This document shows, one piece after another, positions 1 through 6,696 of a stretch of DNA of 10,440 nucleotides. Numbering within the stretch: the stretch's first letter is position 1; each line of letters starts with the position of its first letter. Both the position numbers and the translations under genes were made by a program. Source of the stretch: CBDVAK01 sp965371945 (GTDB lineage: Bacteria > Pseudomonadota > Gammaproteobacteria > Competibacterales > JAHEDQ01); the NCBI GenBank assembly GCA_965371945.1, contig CBDVAK010000114.1, positions 1-10,440 on the forward strand. Reading direction: 5' to 3'. Below the pieces are notes generated by a model, which was given only the letters and a program-made list of their open reading frames with translations, made no database searches and was not told the DNA's origin.

Positions 1-29
1 GCGTCTGGCGGATTACACCCCGTAACAAG

Positions 30-635
30 TCATTGCCGGCCACGGCTCTTGTATAACGGCTGGATATCGCTGACGTCGATACGGCGTCGGTCGGGCTCGA
101 CCTTCGTCAACGGCGCGGTTTCCACCAGGCTCGCCATACAGCGCCTGGTGAGCGCCTGATAGCATGCCGTGCCTTCCTGCTTCCAGGCTATCTCCTCTTC
201 CGTGAGTTCACGCAGCACCCGCGCCGGTGCCCCGACCACAAGGCTGCGCGCGGGGATCGTCACATCCGCCTTCACGAATGCCATGGCCGCGACGATGGTG
301 GATTCGCCGATACGGGCATTGTCCATGATCACCGCATTCATCCCTACCAGCGCACCGCGGCCGATATGACAGCCATGCAGTACCGCACCATGGCCAATAT
401 GGCCGTTGACCTCCACCACGGTATCGGTACCTGGAAACCCGTGCATGACGCAGGTGTCCTGCAGATTGGCACCCCGCTCCAGCATCAGGCGCCCAAAATC
501 CCCGCGCAGGGAGGCCAATGGGCCGACATAGCAATCGGGCCCGACGATCACATCACCAATCAGCACAGCGGTGGGATGGACAAAAGCCGCCGGGTCCACC
601 ACTGGGGTGACTCCGTCGATGGCGTAAACAGGCAT
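30..635 (-). CDS. paaY: PaaY-like hexapeptide-repeat protein (gamma-carbonic anhydrase fold)
   Basis: The 201-residue protein is a left-handed beta-helix protein of the gamma-carbonic anhydrase/PaaY/CaiE group, and its length is normal for PaaY. Hexapeptide repeats run from about residue 20 to 135 (HPTAVLIGDV, GPLASLRGDFG, VGMNAVIMD, VKADVTIPA). The three histidines that bind metal at the trimer interface are present at H65 (VMHGF), H82 (GHG) and H87 (LHGC). The C-terminal part (LRELTEEEIAWKQEGTACYQ) matches PaaY as I remember it more closely than YrdA-type carbonic anhydrases. PaaY is known as a thioesterase that rescues dead-end CoA esters in phenylacetate degradation. No other paa gene is visible here, so that role is inferred. 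The ATG start is preceded by GGAG seven bases upstream. It is divergent from the DUF2780 gene. Confidence 0.87.
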   Translation of the reverse strand: MPVYAIDGVTPVVDPAAFVHPTAVLIGDVIVGPDCYVGPLASLRGDFGRLMLERGANLQDTCVMHGFPGTDTVVEVNGHIGHGAVLHGCHIGRGALVGMNAVIMDNARIGESTIVAAMAFVKADVTIPARSLVVGAPARVLRELTEEEIAWKQEGTACYQALTRRCMASLVETAPLTKVEPDRRRIDVSDIQPLYKSRGRQ

Positions 636-685
636 GTAAGGTCTCCGGATCAGCGCAATCGACAGGACGCCGCGGTATGACGACG

Positions 686-691
686 AGTATA
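686..691 (-). promoter_or_regulatory. Possible -10 element for the paaY-like gene
   Basis: On the minus strand this reads TATACT, one mismatch from the sigma-70 -10 consensus, and lies about 50 bases upstream of the paaY-like start. No convincing -35 box is found at 16-18 bases, so this is only a weak candidate. Confidence 0.22.
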
Positions 692-744
692 CCCGTCACC
701 TGCAGGTTTTCGGGAACGTATCCCCACGGTTCTGGTACCAGAGC

Positions 745-772
745 GGGCGCTGGTCCACAATGGCGTGCGCCC
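745..772. repeat. Inverted repeat in the DUF2780 leader
   Basis: GGGCGC (745-750) pairs with GCGCCC (767-772) around a 16-base loop. It sits just upstream of the ribosome-binding site of the DUF2780 gene. A 10-base perfect palindrome, CTGGTACCAG, lies just before it at 732-741. Either could be a regulatory site or an mRNA hairpin. In GC-rich DNA short repeats like these also arise by chance. Confidence 0.3.
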
Positions 773-795
773 ACCAATGACAACAGGAGATTTCG

Positions 796-1251
796 ATGCG
801 CGCTAGCATTGTGCGAAGTTATTCCCGTACCTGGTTGACCCTGCTGTGCCTGCTGTTAATCGCGGCACCGGCATACGCGGGCAGCCTGGTCGAGCAGCTG
901 ACCAGCCGGGTCGGCGTCAGCGGCGAACAGGCGGCAGGCGGCGCCGGCGCGCTGTTCAAACTCGCCAAACAGCGTTTGAGTCCAGCCGACTTTGTGGAAG
1001 TATCGGATGCAGTACCGGACATGGGCACTTTGCTGCAAGCGGCGCCGCAGGGCGGGGGCGCTCTGGGGGCGGCATCTTCGCTACTGGGTGGCGGCAACTC
1101 CCTGGGTGATCTTGCGGGGCTGGCAGCCAGCTTTGAAACGCTGGGCATGAGTCAGGATCTGATCAGCGAGTTCGTACCGGTAGTACTCGAATACGTGGAA
1201 ACCAACGGCAGCAGGCACGCCATGGAACTGCTGCAGGGGGTGCTTTCCTGA
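796..1251 (+). CDS. Secreted DUF2780 (VcgC/VcgE-like) protein
   Basis: The 151-residue protein resembles the DUF2780 family of gammaproteobacteria, whose function is not known. Residues 1-28 form a classic Sec signal peptide: basic N-region (R2, R7, R11), hydrophobic core TLLCLLLIAA, and an AYA cleavage site before G29. The predicted mature protein of about 123 residues is therefore periplasmic. It has a helical first part (LVEQLTSRVGVS, ALFKLAKQRLSPADF), a glycine/alanine-rich middle (about 75-110) and a C-terminal helical segment (LGMSQDLISEFVPVVLEYVE). There is no lipobox cysteine and no obvious catalytic motif. The ATG start is supported by AGGAGA at 785-790, five bases upstream. The pepB-like gene starts one base after its stop, so the two are probably co-transcribed. 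Confidence 0.8.
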   Translation: MRASIVRSYSRTWLTLLCLLLIAAPAYAGSLVEQLTSRVGVSGEQAAGGAGALFKLAKQRLSPADFVEVSDAVPDMGTLLQAAPQGGGALGAASSLLGGGNSLGDLAGLAASFETLGMSQDLISEFVPVVLEYVETNGSRHAMELLQGVLS

Positions 1252-1252
1252 C

Positions 1253-2560
1253 ATGAGCAGCACCTCTGCCATGAAGGTGTTCATCAGCGACGACCCGGCG
1301 CCCGCCTGCTGGGCGGAAACCGCGGCACTCAGTGCCACCGGCGCCGGTCTGACCGTCCACCGCGGGGGAAGCTCACCGCAGTTGCGGGGTGTGCAACGGG
1401 CCGGGCGGCAGATCCGCCGACTGGAAGTGCCGGGTCTGGTGCTGAGCGGCAGCGGCTGGGATGTGGAAAGCCAGTGGGCGCTCGCGCAGGGGTATGCCGA
1501 CCCCAAGGCCACCGGTGGCGTTGAATGGGCCGGTGGCTCACCGGCGGACCGGCACACGCTGGAGCTGCGCCGACAGGCTGTCGACTGGGTGCGTAGCATC
1601 ACCAACACCACACCCGAGGTACTGTCACCGATGACGTTGGCCCGGCAAAGTGGCGAATTCATCAGCGCTGTGGCTCCTTCAGCCGTAAGCTATCGCATCG
1701 TATCCGGTGACGAACTGCTCGAGGAAGGACTGGTGGGTATTCATGGCGTAGGGCGGGGCAGCGACCGCCCACCGGCGCTGCTCGACCTCGATTACAATCC
1801 GGACGGCGGCGCCGATGCGCCACTCGCCGCAGCATTGGTGGGTAAGGGCATCACTTTCGATAGTGGCGGCTACAGTATGAAATCAACGCTTGCCATGCTG
1901 CCCATGAAAGGTGACATGGGCGGCGCCGCCATGGTCACCGGTGCGCTGGCATTGGCGATCGGTGCCGGCTTGCAGCGCCGGGTGAGGTTGTTGCTGTGCT
2001 GTGCCGAAAATCTGGTCAGTGGTCATGCCTACAAACTGGGGGACATTCTTCAGTATCGAAACGGAGTTCGGGTCGAAGTCGTCAACACCGACGCTGAAGG
2101 CCGTCTGGTGCTGGCCGACGGGCTGGTGCTGGCCACCGACAGCGGAGCACCACTGGTCTTGGATGCAGCCACCCTCACCGGCGCGGCGCATACCGCGGTC
2201 GGCAGCGAGTACAATGCGGTGTTCGCGCTCGACGGGGCGCTGCGCGAAAGAGTGCTTGAATACGCCAGGCAGGAGCATGAGTACCATTGGCCGCTGCCGC
2301 TGGAAATCTGGCACCAGCAGCAATGTCCCTCCGCCTATGCCGACACCGCCAACAGTCGTCCGGTGCCCGGCGGCGGCCCCGGCGGTGCCAGCAACGCGGC
2401 TGGGTTTCTGTCGCGCTTTGCACCCAAAGGAGGGAAAGGCTGGGTTCACATCGACTTGGCGGCAGCCTTTCGCGACCGGGCGGACGACTATTGGGCCGCA
2501 GGGGCCACCGCCATGGGAATCCGCACCATTGCCAGAATTCTGCTTGAAGAGGCCCGCTGA
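1253..2560 (+). CDS. pepB: PepB-like M17 family leucyl aminopeptidase
   Basis: The 435-residue protein is an M17 metallo-aminopeptidase that removes N-terminal residues from peptides in the cytoplasm. It resembles E. coli PepB (about 427 residues) more than PepA. All catalytic blocks are visible. GKGITFDSGGYSMK supplies metal ligands K198 and D203 and catalytic K210. KGDMGGAA supplies D221. NTDAEGRLVLADG supplies D280, E282 and the bicarbonate-binding arginine R284. The N-terminal third (1-150) is the variable regulatory domain. The C-terminal end (WVHIDLAAAFRDRADDYWAAGATAMGIRTIARIL) matches the PepB tail. The start is one base after the DUF2780 stop. A G-rich stretch (about 1236-1240) inside the upstream gene may serve as ribosome-binding site, which suggests coupled translation. 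Confidence 0.92.
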   Translation: MSSTSAMKVFISDDPAPACWAETAALSATGAGLTVHRGGSSPQLRGVQRAGRQIRRLEVPGLVLSGSGWDVESQWALAQGYADPKATGGVEWAGGSPADRHTLELRRQAVDWVRSITNTTPEVLSPMTLARQSGEFISAVAPSAVSYRIVSGDELLEEGLVGIHGVGRGSDRPPALLDLDYNPDGGADAPLAAALVGKGITFDSGGYSMKSTLAMLPMKGDMGGAAMVTGALALAIGAGLQRRVRLLLCCAENLVSGHAYKLGDILQYRNGVRVEVVNTDAEGRLVLADGLVLATDSGAPLVLDAATLTGAAHTAVGSEYNAVFALDGALRERVLEYARQEHEYHWPLPLEIWHQQQCPSAYADTANSRPVPGGGPGGASNAAGFLSRFAPKGGKGWVHIDLAAAFRDRADDYWAAGATAMGIRTIARILLEEAR

Positions 2561-2650
2561 GCGACCGCAAGAAGCTGTGCTTCCAGCGCCACCCCGGTCC
2601 ACCGGCCCGGCTCCTCACCCGACTGTTGACAGCCATCCCGGGCTCGCCAG
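2561..2650. other. Spacer between pepB-like and SGNH-like A genes
   Basis: This 90-base spacer holds a small inverted repeat, GAAGC-TGT-GCTTC (about 2571-2583), just after the aminopeptidase stop. It has no T-run, so it is not a convincing terminator. A TTGACA at 2626-2631 has no matching -10 box. No ribosome-binding site for the next gene is evident. Confidence 0.3.
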
Positions 2651-3751
2651 GTGCTGAGTTCCTGCCCCAAAGCGGTCCGCGCGCGAATGTGGCGGCGCCA
2701 GTTCGCGTGGATGCTGATTGCCGGCCCCGGGGGGTTGATATTGCTGTATGCGGCGATCATGTTGATCGACCCCTATGACATCGGCACATTCTCGCCAACC
2801 CTGGCCCGCAGCCCGGTGACGTTCCAGGCCCGCTGGTACAAGGCGGGTATCGCACGCAAGCCGGAATTCGACAGCCTGATACTGGGCCGATCGACCTCGA
2901 TGCTGCTGCAACCGGCACGACTGGACGCGTTGTTCGGGGCGCGTTTCGCGAATCTCGGGCTACCGGGCGGACGGCCCTGGGAACAATTGCAGATGCTCAA
3001 GCTGTTCGAGCGCGAGCATCCCCGAATCAAGGTCCTGATCGTGGGCCTGGACACATTCTGGTGCGATCCGCAGCGGGCCCCTCGCTCCAACGGAGAGGCT
3101 TATCGATTGCCACAATGGCTCTATGACCGGTGGCGCTGGAACGACTGGCTGCCGTTTTCGAAGATCGTGCTACGCGACGGCTACCGCCAGCTTTCGCAGT
3201 TGCTCGGTCTCCGGCACTTTCCCTATGGCAACGACGGTTACTATGACTTTCTGCAGGTCGAGTATGGGGACTACGACCCGGTGGCCGCAAAACAGCGCAT
3301 CCATCAGCGCGACGTTCTGGCAACTCAGCCGGGCCGATTGTCGGCGGATCAGCTGGCGACACTGCCTTTTGCGGACCTGGTCGACCTGGAAAGCGCGCTG
3401 GCGGCACTGGGCACGGACACCCTGAAAGTCCTGGTGTTCGTCCCCTACCACGTCAACCAGCAACCCCCGCCCGGTTCCCTCGAATACGACCGGCTGCGGG
3501 AATGCAAGAATCGCGTGGGCTTGATGGCGCAACGCATACCCGCGGCACGGGTATTGGATTTCATGATTGATTCCGAACTCACCCGCAACGATGGCAACTA
3601 CTGGGACGCACTGCACTATCGCACAGCAACCGCGGAGCGGCTGGAACGCCTGATTCGCGATGCAACCCTGGGCACACAAGCCCCCGACGCTCCCTATCGA
3701 CGTCTGGACCCACCGGGCGGCGAGGCAACCCTACCCACCCCGAGAGGCTGA
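2651..3751 (+). CDS. Membrane-anchored SGNH-like protein A (function unknown)
   Basis: The 366-residue protein has one N-terminal hydrophobic helix (about 19-39, FAWMLIAGPGGLILLYAAIML) followed by DPYDI, so the body should be periplasmic. It carries blocks typical of SGNH/GDSL-like proteins: LILGRSTS with S81 as the likely nucleophile, NLGLPGG with N101, the beta-strand VLIVGLDTFWCDP, and YWDALHY with D319 and H322 as a possible Asp-His pair. The same order of blocks occurs in the protein encoded at 4505-5698. Related folds (AlgJ/AlgX, DltD) act in modification of surface polymers, but no substrate can be named here. The listed start is GTG; an ATG at 2687 (MWRRQF) is equally plausible and shortens the basic N-terminus by 12 residues. 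Its 3' end overlaps the convergent aldolase gene by 21 bases. Confidence 0.7.
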   Translation: MLSSCPKAVRARMWRRQFAWMLIAGPGGLILLYAAIMLIDPYDIGTFSPTLARSPVTFQARWYKAGIARKPEFDSLILGRSTSMLLQPARLDALFGARFANLGLPGGRPWEQLQMLKLFEREHPRIKVLIVGLDTFWCDPQRAPRSNGEAYRLPQWLYDRWRWNDWLPFSKIVLRDGYRQLSQLLGLRHFPYGNDGYYDFLQVEYGDYDPVAAKQRIHQRDVLATQPGRLSADQLATLPFADLVDLESALAALGTDTLKVLVFVPYHVNQQPPPGSLEYDRLRECKNRVGLMAQRIPAARVLDFMIDSELTRNDGNYWDALHYRTATAERLERLIRDATLGTQAPDAPYRRLDPPGGEATLPTPRG

Positions 3752-4492
3752 CACTGCCGAGGCCGCGGCGGCAGCCAACATACCCGAGTCATCCCCGGGA
3801 GTGACCAGGTCGAAACCCTGCTCCGCCCTGGCCCGGGCGGCCACACCCGAGGAGCAGAATATCGCGGTCTTCAACCGGTGGTCCGAGGCACTGGCGAGGA
3901 TCTGTTCAATGGCCGCCACCACGCGCGGGTCGTCGCTTTCGGATGCCGGCGCGGCACCAACCGCCAAGGCCAGATCGTTGGGCCCGATAAACACTGCGTC
4001 CAAACCCGGCACCGATAGAATTTCATCTATGTTCTCGAGACCACGCCGGGTCTCGATCATGGCCAGAGTGAGCACGGTCGTATTGGCGTGCTCGAAATAG
4101 TCGGACCCGCCGTAGAGGTAGCTGCGTCCACCGGCGAAGCTGCGCTCGCCCTGAGGCGGATAGCGGCAGGCTCTGACAAAGCGTTCACACTCCGCGGCAT
4201 CGTCAACCATTGGGCAGATCACCCCGTAGGCACCGGCATCCAGGACTTGCATGGACAAGGCCGGATCGCTGCTCGGCACCCTCGCCAATGGCACCGCACC
4301 GGTCGTCGATATCGCCTGCAACAGAGTAATTGCGTCAGCGAATGAAACCATGCCGTGTTGCATATCCACGGTCACCGAGTCATAACCTTGTGCGGCAACG
4401 ATCTCGGCGCTGTAGGAGCTGGCAATGGACAACCAGCCGTTGACCACGGTCTCCCCGCGGGCCCATTTTTCGCGTATGTGGTTGCTGCGCAC
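3731..4492 (-). CDS. HpcH/HpaI family aldolase
   Basis: The 253-residue protein is a class II (metal-dependent) pyruvate aldolase-fold enzyme of the HpcH/HpaI/citrate lyase family, and its length is normal. Compared with remembered HpaI, the catalytic H46 (VDMQHG) and R71 (LARVP) are present. Metal ligands E147 (MIETRRG) and D173 (IGPNDLA) are also present. Such enzymes cleave or form 4-hydroxy-2-oxo acids to pyruvate and an aldehyde; HpaI works in homoprotocatechuate degradation. The partner genes of that pathway are absent, so the true substrate is unknown. The start is GTG at 4490-4492. A good ribosome-binding site (TGAGGA, 4502-4507) includes the stop codon of the SGNH-like gene upstream, 12 bases away. 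The two are therefore an operon, probably with coupled translation. Confidence 0.85.
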   Translation of the reverse strand: MRSNHIREKWARGETVVNGWLSIASSYSAEIVAAQGYDSVTVDMQHGMVSFADAITLLQAISTTGAVPLARVPSSDPALSMQVLDAGAYGVICPMVDDAAECERFVRACRYPPQGERSFAGGRSYLYGGSDYFEHANTTVLTLAMIETRRGLENIDEILSVPGLDAVFIGPNDLALAVGAAPASESDDPRVVAAIEQILASASDHRLKTAIFCSSGVAARARAEQGFDLVTPGDDSGMLAAAAASAVSASRGG

Positions 4493-4501
4493 TGTAGTCG
4501 A

Positions 4502-4507
4502 TCCTCA
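4502..4507 (-). promoter_or_regulatory. Ribosome-binding site overlapping upstream stop codon
   Basis: On the minus strand TGAGGA lies nine bases before the GTG start of the aldolase gene. Its first three bases are the TGA stop of the SGNH-like gene. This supports the GTG start and suggests translational coupling. Confidence 0.65.
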
Positions 4508-5698
4508 CTGTGTTTCGGCAACGATGCCGTGGTACCAGCTCACGTCTGGTGAGTGGCTGGCAAGATAAGACTCGCGATCCCGGCGAATCCCTGCCAGGTA
4601 TCGACTCACCGTAGCCGCATCCACACGGGCCCCGGGGGTCGACCCCACCGGCTCGGCTGCCGCTACCGGGACATCGCCCAGCCGGTTCTCGCGTATTCGG
4701 GCCGCGACCAGCGCACCGAACGCCGGCGATGGATGAGCGGAATCCACGAACCAGCGCAGGTACGCGCCCGGCACGGTTGGCAATGGTTCCGTCGACGGCA
4801 TGCGATAGGCGCCGAAATCCCAAAGCACGACGGGTCCGACACCAGCCTCACGCGCCTCCGCGGTCAACACCGCCGCCAGGTCACGTTTCCAGTTTTCGAA
4901 CTGCTTCCACAGGCCCGCCTGGCGAAGCGTCTCCATCTGCAGCGCGTGCAGGGGCAATATGGTCAGGGTCAGCTTCACGCCGGATGCCCGCACGGTTGCC
5001 AGCAGATCTGCCAGACGCCGCAGATTGTCGCGGGTGCCGCCAAAGCGCGCGTACATCTCCTCGGAGGACAGATAGTAACGGATCGATTCTGCGAACAGTT
5101 GCCGGGTGCCCTGCGCCGCTTCGCGGCTGCGCGGTTTGTAGCCCTGTATGCGGGTGGCAAAGCGCTGACCTTTGGCCAGATTTCCAAGTACATTCAAAGA
5201 GGCGGTCAGCGACGGCTGCGACAACAGACAAAACAGGTAGTAATCCAGTGTCGACAGCCCGGGAGCGAATCTGGAACGGAAAAACTTGCCACGCGTCCGC
5301 CCCAGATCGTTGAACATATAAAAATCTACGAACAGATAGATCGACTCGGGCGGGGACTCCTCGAGCAGATAGCGAACGATGGCATCCATTTCCTCGAACA
5401 CCATGCCGCGAATACCGATATTGTAGGCATTCCCGCCCCACGCCGGCAAACGGGGATCCATGGCCACCTCGGTTCGGGAACTGCCCAGCAACAGGGTATG
5501 GGGAGATTCCCTGAGCACGTCCTCGGCATAGAAAATTCTCAGGTCGTCGAGGTTCCGGTAATCCGCAAGCCGGGTCTTTGGCAGCCAATCGTAGATGCCG
5601 TATGGATCCACCAGCAGGTTGGTGATCGCGATCGCCGCCAAAGGCAACCCGCAGGCCAGCAGCAGCCAGGCAAGATGTGGTCGGTAGGGCGTGAACAC
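4505..5698 (-). CDS. Membrane-anchored SGNH-like protein B (function unknown)
   Basis: The 397-residue protein has an N-terminal hydrophobic helix (about 9-30, LAWLLLACGLPLAAIAITNLLV) followed directly by DPYGIYDW. The rest is predicted periplasmic. SGNH-like blocks are LLLGSSRTEV (S74 the probable nucleophile), YNIGIRG (N93), the strand YLFVDFYMFND, and FVDSAHPSPAFG with D319 and H322 as the probable Asp-His pair. The layout parallels protein A at 2651-3751, so the two probably belong to one broad family despite low identity. The GSSR block recalls conserved hypothetical proteins of exopolysaccharide loci and, more distantly, AlgJ/AlgX/DltD. Residues 340-397 form an extra tail with no recognised motif. 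The start is GTG; no strong ribosome-binding site is visible. It is first in a two-gene operon with the aldolase and divergent from the glycosyltransferase. Confidence 0.72.
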   Translation of the reverse strand: MFTPYRPHLAWLLLACGLPLAAIAITNLLVDPYGIYDWLPKTRLADYRNLDDLRIFYAEDVLRESPHTLLLGSSRTEVAMDPRLPAWGGNAYNIGIRGMVFEEMDAIVRYLLEESPPESIYLFVDFYMFNDLGRTRGKFFRSRFAPGLSTLDYYLFCLLSQPSLTASLNVLGNLAKGQRFATRIQGYKPRSREAAQGTRQLFAESIRYYLSSEEMYARFGGTRDNLRRLADLLATVRASGVKLTLTILPLHALQMETLRQAGLWKQFENWKRDLAAVLTAEAREAGVGPVVLWDFGAYRMPSTEPLPTVPGAYLRWFVDSAHPSPAFGALVAARIRENRLGDVPVAAAEPVGSTPGARVDAATVSRYLAGIRRDRESYLASHSPDVSWYHGIVAETQ

Positions 5699-5718
5699 TA
5701 CTGCACTCGTACCTGTCG

Positions 5719-5741
5719 CGGTGGCATCTGCGTCGCCACCG
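5719..5741. repeat. Inverted repeat in divergent spacer, GTGGC half-sites
   Basis: CGGTGGC (5719-5725) and GCCACCG (5735-5741) form a perfect 7-base inverted repeat with a 9-base centre, 20-odd bases upstream of the SGNH-like gene start. It could be a protein-binding site or a leader hairpin. Its half-site recurs at 5804-5821. Confidence 0.4.
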
Positions 5742-5803
5742 TCGTCAATGCGCGCGCTGTTTCTCCTGTCTATGGCAATGACCCCGAACTTGCGCTAACG
5801 TGC

Positions 5804-5821
5804 CGCCACCCCTGTGTGGCG
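5804..5821. repeat. Inverted repeat just upstream of glycosyltransferase start
   Basis: CGCCAC (5804-5809) and GTGGCG (5816-5821) form a 6-base inverted repeat around CCCTGT. It ends 12 bases before the glycosyltransferase ATG. As RNA, this hairpin would lie where the ribosome-binding site should be. It shares the GCCAC/GTGGC half-site with the repeat at 5719-5741. Confidence 0.38.
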
Positions 5822-5833
5822 CGATTTCCGATC

Positions 5834-6670
5834 ATGAACATGGCATCCACCCGTGCCCCAGAAAACGCCCGCGACGCGGCAGACTGCAACGGCGAGGTCA
5901 GGGTGCGCTTTTCCATCTGCACGCTGGTAACCGACTGGCACGAGTATGCGGACATGGTCGATTCCTGTCGCGCTCGTGGCTTTCTGCCACCGCTCACGGA
6001 ATTCCTCTACCTCGACAACAGCGATGGCAATCGCTTCGATGCCTACCAGGGTATCAACCGCTTTGTCGGCGCGGCGCAAGGCAGATATCTGATCATATGC
6101 CACCAGGACATCGTGCTCCACGATCACGGCCTCGAGCAGCTCGACCGCTGTCTGCGCCAACTCGACGAACTCGATCCGGCCTGGGCTCTGGCCGGCAATG
6201 CCGGCGGCGTGGCAATTCGCCAGGTGGCAAAAAGAATCAGCGACCCTCATGGCAGCAACGTCTCCACCGGCGTCTTCCCGCAGCGCGTACACAGCCTCGA
6301 CGAAAATTTCCTGGTGTTACGCGCCAGCGCCAGCATCATTTGTTCCCACGATCTGCACGGCTTTCACTTCTATGGCAGCGACCTGTGCCAGATAGCGGAA
6401 ATTTTGGGCCGCCACGCCTATGTGATCGACTTCCATCTGCACCACAAGAGTCCAGGCGTGGCCGGTTCGGATCTGACCACCGGCGCCCCCGATTTCCGGG
6501 CTGCCCGGGATCGGTTTATGCAAAAATACCAGCGCGCCTTTTCACCGCGGTGGATACAGACCACCTGCACCCGGTTTTTTATCTCAGGCTCGGGCCCACT
6601 CAATCGGCTGATGAACTCGACCGCGGGCCGCAAGCTCGCGCTGGCCTGGCACAAACGCCGCAAACACTGA
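5834..6670 (+). CDS. StrF-like family 2 glycosyltransferase
   Basis: The 278-residue soluble protein resembles the small glycosyltransferase group with a StrF-type domain (GT-A fold). The first strand is RFSICTLVTDWHEYADM (25-41), followed by EFLYLDNSDGNRFDAYQGINRFVGAAQGRYLIICHQDIVL. In this segment HQDIV (90-94) takes the place of the DxD metal/nucleotide motif, which is typical of the group. DENFLVLRAS (156-165) and FHFYGSDLCQIA (178-188) match the acceptor-side block of these enzymes. It should transfer a sugar from a nucleotide donor during surface glycan synthesis; donor and acceptor are unknown. The ATG at 5834 was chosen because recognisable homology begins shortly after it; ATG 5840 and GTG 5816 are alternatives, and no clear ribosome-binding site is seen. 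It is divergent from the SGNH-like gene and 26 bases ahead of the SDR gene. Confidence 0.72.
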   Translation: MNMASTRAPENARDAADCNGEVRVRFSICTLVTDWHEYADMVDSCRARGFLPPLTEFLYLDNSDGNRFDAYQGINRFVGAAQGRYLIICHQDIVLHDHGLEQLDRCLRQLDELDPAWALAGNAGGVAIRQVAKRISDPHGSNVSTGVFPQRVHSLDENFLVLRASASIICSHDLHGFHFYGSDLCQIAEILGRHAYVIDFHLHHKSPGVAGSDLTTGAPDFRAARDRFMQKYQRAFSPRWIQTTCTRFFISGSGPLNRLMNSTAGRKLALAWHKRRKH

Positions 6671-6696
6671 TACTTTCGCTACGGGAACCTCGGCAC

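Noticed and set aside
1883..2602. Minus-strand frame opposite the pepB-like gene
   Set aside because: No recognisable protein features, and the plus strand encodes conserved M17 catalytic blocks.
2626..2631. TTGACA as a promoter for SGNH-like protein A
   Set aside because: No -10-like hexamer occurs 16-18 bases downstream; that position falls on the start codon area.
4553..5833. Upstream extension of the glycosyltransferase reading frame
   Set aside because: It is antisense to the SGNH-like gene, and its sequence is low-complexity and rich in Arg, Gln and Gly. Glycosyltransferase homology begins only after 5834.
5800..6696. Alternative plus-strand frame running into the SDR gene from upstream
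   Set aside because: The stretch before 6697 is an arginine/proline-rich shadow of the glycosyltransferase. The Rossmann motif begins right at the ATG at 6697.
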